Virus record (IMG/VR): IMGVR_UViG_3300042868_000789
Coordinates: 1 to 47,831 of that record
Direction: 5' to 3' (one strand)
Length of the DNA stretch: 47,831 nt
Source: a virus
In this document: piece after piece, positions 18,501 through 27,500 of the stretch
Numbering within the stretch: the first letter of the stretch is position 1
How the letters are laid out: each line of letters starts with the position of its first letter
Notes under the pieces: generated by a model
The model's input: only the letters and a program-made list of their open reading frames with translations
What the model was told of the DNA's origin: nothing
Databases searched by the model: none
Made by a program: the position numbers and the translations under genes

Positions 18501-21500
18501 TGTTGTTGTCTAGCAATGCTTGATTATATTGTGCAGTTAGCGAATCTAATTCATTTTGTTCTAGTACAACCGTGTCTACTGCGGCTTGTCTTAAAGCATT
18601 TTTCTCAGCACGAATCTGTACTAGGTCTTGTAATTGATTATCTAAAACATCAAGTGTTGTCTGTTCTTGTGTAACAATATCTTGTGCTAGAGTAACTTGA
18701 TCATAGTTGGGATCATCAATTTTGACGTTATTCAAATAAACGTTAATTTCTACTCCGTCAGCAGGAATATAACCAATGTCTAAATTTCTATTTGTACCGT
18801 TGCTGATAAACAATCTATCTTTAAACTCAGTATCAAAACTATCCCACCCACCTACAAACCAAGGTAAGGCATCCCATCCTGAACCGATATCAAAATTCAA
18901 TCCTGATAGTTCCACACCGCCGTAGTCAACACCCTGCATCAGTTGACCAAGATCTTTACCAAGTTGTCCGCTTATTGGGTTATAAAAGAACTGTATTCTA
19001 TCAGCGGCTGTTAATAAATTAGTGTCCTTTTTGTAAGAAATTACAATAGTACTTTGATTCGCTGGTGCAACATCAAATGTGATTCTAGAAAAATATCTAG
19101 TATAATCTGATGACAAATCTTCTATGTTTGCTATAGTAAAGTCGCTGTCTAAAATATCTAAGCCATTAATAGAAACAACATATGTATTAGGACGAATATC
19201 CGCAGGCCATTTTAAATCAAAGCGAGTCTGCGATCCTGATCCTGTAAATTGTTGTGTGGCATCCAACGATGAAATTTGATATCTTGGAGATACTCTATCA
19301 AATTTCATCCCGACCTTATTAGATCTAACAAGCCCTCTGGCAAGTTCGATACTTAGTTGTGCAGGTGTACTATCCGGTTCTTGGCCGCCATCGAGTTCGA
19401 TCGTCGGTGTTGTTAAATATCCCTGACCAGATTCATCTACTACAATTTTAGTAAGTTTGCCTTGACTTATATATGCTGTTGCAGTTGCTTGAATAGTACT
19501 AATTCCATTGATTATCACCTTAGGTGCGGTTCTATAACCGCTACCTGGATTACGTACATCTATTGACTTAATAGAATGTCCTAGATTATAATACCAATCG
19601 CTGTATGGCTCTTGTAGAATTATGTTATTATCGACTACAACTACACCGCCACTGATCTGTGTAGAAATTGCTTCTATCATTCCAATGTCTGGATTATAAA
19701 CCGACGGCAAGTCAAAATCTGAAACTAGTGTACGAGATTTATCAGTTTTATCGTAGGCACTGACAAACTCTCTAATTTTAGTTCTGTAAGGTTTGACTTC
19801 ATTAATATAGTCTTCATAACTATCTAAACTATCGTTTTGATAGGTAACTTTTTGTTTTAATTCTCCAAGATTATGTTTGGATTTAATAAAACTGGTTTTA
19901 AATGCCCAATCGACAAAAATCTGTTCTGAAAATACATATCGAAGACTTGCAAAGAATAGTGCATTGTACTCTTGTGTTAGTTGATCGACAAATATATTGT
20001 TCTTTAGTACATCAATAATAATACGTAGTTCTTCTTTAGGTTCGTCATCGAATACATCAATGTCGTAGAATGGGCCGTCGAAACCAACATTGCTGTTTGC
20101 AAATTCATAGATATTTTTATTAAATTGCAACGTTCCGTTTTGTCTACCTATAACTTTGAAACTTGAATTAATATCTAAAAGATTGGTACTGTCGGTATTT
20201 TTTTCTAGTAATAACCAGCCTGCAGATCCTACGTTTTTAATTTTAACTATATCACCGATGTCAGCAGTTAGACCTGCTAACTGATAAGAAAAGTCAATAG
20301 TTGTACTAATTTTTGTAAACTGATTATAACCATCTGCATACCAATCTGTTAATGACCAGTACTTGGCAACATCGTAGGTTTGTACTAAATTCTTAACCCA
20401 GATTTTGTTATCTGCATTCCAAACATATAGTGCCCATTTGCCACCAGAGTTTTCATCTGTTCTTACTAGTGCTGTAAACGGACGTACTGTCAGTGTGGTG
20501 GATTCCTGGTACCCGCTACCTGTATTTTCAACAACAACTTTAATAATTTCGCCTTTGTCATTGATAATTGTACTAAGTTTTGCGCCTGTTCCAATGCCAG
20601 ATATTTTTACATATGGTCCTTTCTTTGGACGGCCTTGACTACTGTCATAACTTAAATCATTATAGTTTCGACCTGGGTCAACAATATTAACTCGAATTAT
20701 TCTACCGTTTTCAATCACAGGATTAAGTACGGCGGTTTTACTTGGAGCAACGTTGATAAATCTTAATTCAGAAAATAGGTCTTTTACAGCATCGTATTTT
20801 AAAGAATATACTGTTGGCTCTTGATCTTTTTCATATAATTTAGACAGATCCACGTCGTCAACAATATTAGTTTTAATAAGAGTACGGTTTACACGTTCAA
20901 TAAATTGCTTTAATGCTTCTAGACGATTAACAAACATGCTTTGTCTAGGTTTGTTTAAAATTCCATATTTAAGTTTCAACGGTAACTTAGGATCCGGAAC
21001 TTCATTGCCTAACTCGTCAAACCCAATTAAACTTTCCAACCATTTCTTTTCAATGTATTTGTTTAATTGTTTTGTTTCGTCGCCTTCGGCTAGTAATTGA
21101 TAATGGCTATGTACATTTAATTCTGTATTATCTATAGTCCAGTATCTGAAGTTAATTGCAACTTTTTTATCTGTAATTAAATCTTTACAATTGACTAGAC
21201 TAAACTGTCGTGGGCCATGTATTGCAATATACTTGATGCCTTTACTCTTAGGATCAGCAATATATGCGGCAACATCCTGTGCTGAGAAATTTCTTCCTTC
21301 AACAGGAGGAACAGTTTTTTTATTTTTTACCCAGAAATAATATGTTGTTGAGATTGATTCGGATACTGGATCAAATTGCTGTGTCACAGAATATGCAAAA
21401 TCGCCATATTTACTTGTGCCGCTAATTCCTAGTGCTAGTCCTTCTTCTGTGTCTGCGAGACTGTCCCATACACTAGGCGTATAAATTGAACTTACCCATT

Positions 21501-24500
21501 CCCACACTGCAACATCATTGTCGTTGAATCTATTATTCCAATTATTAGATTTAAAAACTACATTACCTTGATATGTATTAATAAATTTAGAGCCAGTAAG
21601 GTCCCACCATAATTTTCCAACTTGTTTTCCGTTCCAGCCAGTTAGTTGGTCTACATTTACATTTTCTGTACCAATGATATAAGTTGCAGGATCGTAATAA
21701 GTTTTATAACTTAATTCTTGTTCTGCTAGGCCTAAAATTTTACCTTGCAACGGATCAACAAAATCTAGATATTGTAATATCTTACTAGTGTCGGTGTCGT
21801 ATAAAAAGATAGATTTAATTTTGTCAACATCCACTGCTGGGTTAGGCGTTTGATATTTCTTCCAACTCTTAGTTGGACTTGTGAATTCGTACATAGCGCC
21901 GCGAGACTTTGTAGGATCTCCTATATACACTGACTTGCGGAAATTTAAAGAATTTCCATAGCGTATACCTAACGCATTGTCAATTTCTAACGTTTCAGCA
22001 AACACAAATCGAGTATCGTATTTGTCAAATATAGAAACGGAACCATAACCTGGTTCTAAATCTACAAATCGAGTTTTTCGTTTGTCGAAGACTGTGGCGG
22101 TATTATCAAACGTTGTACTTGTATCATGTTTAATTCCAGAAGCATATACAACTAGTTGATCGCCTTGTAGATTAAATTTAATCTTTGATCCAAATCTTCC
22201 TGCTGAAGTGTCACCTGGGCCTTCGATAATATATTGTGCAACATACTGTTCATTGATTAATTCGAATAGTACAACACAACCTTGCTGTGAATTTAGACCT
22301 GTATAATCTGGGGCTCCGACTGCAAGGTATTTGCCGTCTTGAGTAATTGATACTGATTCTGCAAAATTAGATCCTGTAGAAATACTAATATTTGTATTAG
22401 GAATTAAATCTCCAAACGTAACAGTATCGATTAAATCTAATTCATTGTTGAATACATTGTAGACGTTAACTGTTTCATTTGCAAATGCAACTACCAGCAA
22501 ATTATTTCCTACAGAAATGTCTGTAATTTCAAATAATGAACTAAAACTAGTTACTGTATCTAATTCATTGCCTTCTAAATCATAAAGGAAAATTGCAGGA
22601 GACACAGAGTCAGCAGTTCCGTTAGAAACTACTATTAAATTGTTATTGGTAAATGCTAATTCTGCGCCAAACAATTCATCTTGACGGCGTGTGTCTGGTA
22701 ATAGATTTGCGGTGAACTGAAAAATATTTGCAGGACTTTTTGTAAACAGCGAAACGTGTCCGCGGTTACTGTCCGATGCAGGAACTCCTACTGCCAGTAA
22801 GACACCATCAGACGACAATGCCAATGCTTGGCCAAAAGAACCATTTGTATTTAATAGTGATGTTGCGCCAGCATTAATAGATTCTGCAAACGCCCAATTA
22901 AATGTGGACGCTGGTCTAGTAAAATATAATACTTGATCATCAGTTTCTGTGCCAGCCCTAACAGCCATTACAGTTTCATTTTTATCAACAGCAACAGTAC
23001 TTGCAAAATTATCTGTTTCGTCAGTTACTGGTTTTATAGCATAATTGTTTTCATACAACCACACACTCCAGTCATTGTCTGCTCCATCGATCCATACTAA
23101 ATCGCCGTTTTCTCTTACAGGAATTTCAATTTCGTCTAATCTATCTATAGATGCTATCAGTGTTTGCCCGTTAACTAGCCGCTCTTTAAGTCTTAAAGAA
23201 CTAAATTTATAGATTATAAATGCGTTCTCTACAGTTGCTAATAACAAGTCGTCTTCTGTAACATCTCCAGCATTTATTTCAATAAAGTTGTAGCCAACAT
23301 TAGTAATTTTATAGATGCCGTCTATTGACGACGTTGCATCAATTCCAATGTAGTCATCAACTAATAAATCAGTGTCTTTGTTGCTGGCGAATGTGATACG
23401 AATTGTTTCGTCTGAAAGAACAACCGTAGATACTCGTGCAGAAATCGCTGTAAATCTATAAACACCCCAAGTGTTCTTATCATTGCCGATCCACAGACGT
23501 GTACCTTCCGATAACTGCGAAAATTCCAATGCAGAAATTTCATCTTTGCTATTAAAGACAAAATCTACATCTTCTCTGCGAACATATCCTGGAGTATCAA
23601 CAAAGTATTCTGTTGGAATATGACTAGGGAATGGTGCATGATTGTAATTTTCACTAGGCACATATACTTGATTAGGCGTAATTCTATATACAAAGTCATT
23701 AAACGAATTATCAACACTATCTACTAATTCAAAAGGTTGAGGGTTAATCAACATTTTCGATTCGTCAATTTTGTATTCTACTTCTTCAAATGCAGATGTT
23801 GCTCCGTATGTGCCAAGACGAATTGCCCACTCTTCGTAGAATTCTAAACTATCTTTATCTGCCGAACTCAGTGGATCAAATAATTTGTTTAGTACGTTTT
23901 GGGTTCCTTTATCGCGGATCATTCCTTGATAAAATTTATATTGTGCAACATCATCGTTAATAATGTTTTCTAAATAATCTCTACGTTGGTATCCAATTAA
24001 GTGTTTTGCAATAGTTTGTTGATCAACGTCAAAACTATCGGTGTCTAAGTCATAAAAATCAAAAAATTGATTTGCTTTATAATCCCAGTTAGGAATTAGT
24101 TTACTCTCAGGCTTAGACGATAGTCTATTCCAGTATGTTTGATTAAATTCTTCAGAACCCGCTACATTTTGTCTAGCAGTATAATAAAATTCCTTATACT
24201 TAACAGTGTCACTTAACGCATAATCTTTCCATTGCGTCCATTCAGTTACAACTGCATTGTCGTAAATAAACCCTGGAATACTAAAATTACCTAACCACCC
24301 ACCAGTTCTATAACCAATTACTTTAATACGTTCTTGTCTATACCCCTGTACTTGATCATATATTACATCATTGAATACTGTAACATCGTCTAATAAAATA
24401 ACGTGTTCTTTTTGAACTAAGTTTAAAGTGACGTGGTAAATTCCGTCAGCAGTATTTCTTGGACGTATTGTAAAGTTATTATCTTTACGTACAGTGTTTA

Positions 24501-27500
24501 TAAAAGACGGATCAAGAATAATGCCGTCTTGCTTGTAAACGCTATATTCATAAAAACTGTCATTGATGTTATCGACTATTGCCGAGTCAGCAGTAAATTT
24601 AATTTCGTCTGCGCCTGGGCTTAAACTAATAACTGAGCCTGCACTCCAGTTCTGAGTGGTCCAGAATGCAAACTCTTTGATTGCAGTATTCCAATCAGTT
24701 ACTGTTGATAGTTCGGTGTTAAAAAAATCAAAATTAAATCCTTGTGCAGTTAACCATTTGCCGTATCCTGCAAGGAAGTCAACTACGTCCTGAACTGTCT
24801 TAAGTTCTGAGCCATAGTGCAGAGTGGATTCCGAAGTTTCAAATGTACTTCTTGAAATTATTTCTCGACCACCTGTAATTGGCAGACTAGGTAACTTAAC
24901 AAAATATTTTATTTCGAATGTATTAGTACTGGTATGACTTGCTGTTACTCGATAATAATTGTTATCATATCGAACTATTTGAGTTTTATTATAAAACTTT
25001 TCTCTGTCCCAGTCTACAAAACTCTCGCTGATGCCGCCTATATTAGATACAGGATCACTTGCTATTTCAGTAGGTTTGAAATACTTAAATTCTGGTAAAA
25101 CTAGATTATATCCTTTGACAATAAAGTTTTTAGGTTGTTTTTCAATAATCACACCACTATAATTAATAGTCGATACTGGAGTACTTGTGTTTAAAATAAT
25201 TTTATAGTTTTCAAAAGGTACAAAAATATTTTTTTGATTTAGGGGACTACGACTATCTAGTACTAATTTAAATTTTTCTTTAGTAATAAATCCGCCTACC
25301 TTTGTAGACAGGTTAACTTGAAGATTAGTTAAATTTTCTTTATAAGTTTCAAAACTGTCTTTACTCTTAGAAGTCGAGTACTCGCTGACAAAATTGACTA
25401 ATCCGCTTGTAAAAGTTCTAGAAGTTGCAGATACAGAATTAGGATATTCTAAATTTTTATGTGTAAAACGAGTTAACCCGTTGCCAGTTTTGTAGACTAG
25501 TTGTCCTGTGAAGTCTCTAATCTGTCTGGCTCTATCATATATTGTTGCAAATGATTTTGCAGGACGAAGTATTGTAATACCTGTAATTAAACTAAAAGGA
25601 TAATCACTACTGCGTCTCCACGCATTTTCTATTGGTGCATAATCGCCGAAACTAAATGCACCTTCTGCAAGATAAAAAACATAATCTTTAACAGCAACAG
25701 ACTCTAACGGAGATAATAAGTTTCCTTCCTCATCTACTGGGATATGGTTTATTATCGACGGTCTTGCAAATTTACTATTTCGTATTACTAGTTTATTTGG
25801 TTCTCTAATAATACCCTCGGCTATATCATTCCATAATACAAGATTATCACGTGTGTACGGTGCGGGACCATATACAGATGTCCACCAATCAGGCTGCTGA
25901 CTATATCCTAATATTTCCCAAGGATGAGAATGCGGACGATCAGTGTCATACATATATTTGTAAACACCTCTCCAATGTCCTGGAATTTCTGATCCATCGT
26001 TGCCAGAAAAGTTTTTATAGTTATATGTAAAACTATTATTGGGGTCAAAGAACGTATGTTTGGTATAATCTTCAGAAATGAATCTACTCCATTTTAAGAA
26101 GTCTTGACGAATAGTATCATCTAACTGTTTTTTAGTTAAATCATTCTTTCTATAGTATCCGCTGACAAAATTAGAAATGTCAAACAGTTCTGTATTGTAT
26201 TTTATTTTGACGTTATTGTAGATTCTTTTTTCTAATTCTAAAATTAAATCATCTCGATAATCGTTGTAGGCTAAAAGAATACTACCATCGTGTCCTTGAA
26301 TAACATTTTGTGGTGTTACTAGTGTATCATCAAGATACAGTTTAGGTTCATATAACGGGTATAGTCCTAGTTTTGTCGGTGTTGCAGGAATATAACAACC
26401 ATTGGTATTTTCATACTGAACCACTTTAAGGTTATCTTCAGCAACGATTGGTTTTAAAATACGAATAAAGTTTGTATTAAAGAACTCATAGTCACGGCCA
26501 TGCAATAGTTGTTTTTCGTTTAGATATACTATAACTGCTTTGTCAGACAATGTGTTCAAGTCAAAGTCAAAAATCAATGGATATTCTGTTATAGAATCGT
26601 CTATGACTTCTTGATCAAATATCACACTGCCACCAAACGGCGCCATATCTGTGAAGAAAAACGGCATGGTTTTAGTCTTGTCTTTGATTAATTCTTTTAA
26701 AATTAAATCTAAGTGTATTCTAGTAATACCATCAAATCCATATGTACTAGCCACACGTAAGAAATTTCGTTTAAACTTACTATATTCATCTTTTGAATAT
26801 CTCAGGGCATTTACAATATTATGATCTTTATTTGTAAAATGATAGATAACTGGAGTCAATGGACCGCTGTGCTGAACTATCTTTGTGCCATATGCTGATA
26901 AGTTAGATAAGTCACGTAAATTTCCAGTACCTGGAATAGTTCCTCTAAAATCTTGTCTAGAATTGCCTATAGTTTTTAAATGATTAATTACTTCGCCTAG
27001 TGTGCAATCACCAATAACTAAATTACTAGGATTACTTTCTAAGTTGCTGGGAATTTCATAATACCCGTTATTATTCTTTTTAGCAGAACTTGTGCTTTTA
27101 ATTACAATACTTTCTGTAGGTAATAAATCTCTGCTTAAATTAACAAATGCAATATCGTTTCTAACTTCAATAATATAACCTGTTTCTTCACTGATAATTT
27201 TACCGTCAATATAAACCCGTGTTTCTAGATCAGTTAGAAGACCGCTTTGATCATATACATCAATAGGAAAATAATTTATTCTGTCAGAGCCGTCAAACTG
27301 TTGAACAACATATTGTCGACTGTCAGCGATTGCTTTGACCCATCCGTTGACAAACGAAACATTTGTTAAATCTGCTGATTTTTTCAAATAACCCTTATCA
27401 AGAGTCACTGTTACAATATCTGCAATGTTCTTATAGATAAAAGAATCTTTTTGTAAATTAAAGTCAAATAATATGTCGCCAATGTTGCCTATATTTTTAT

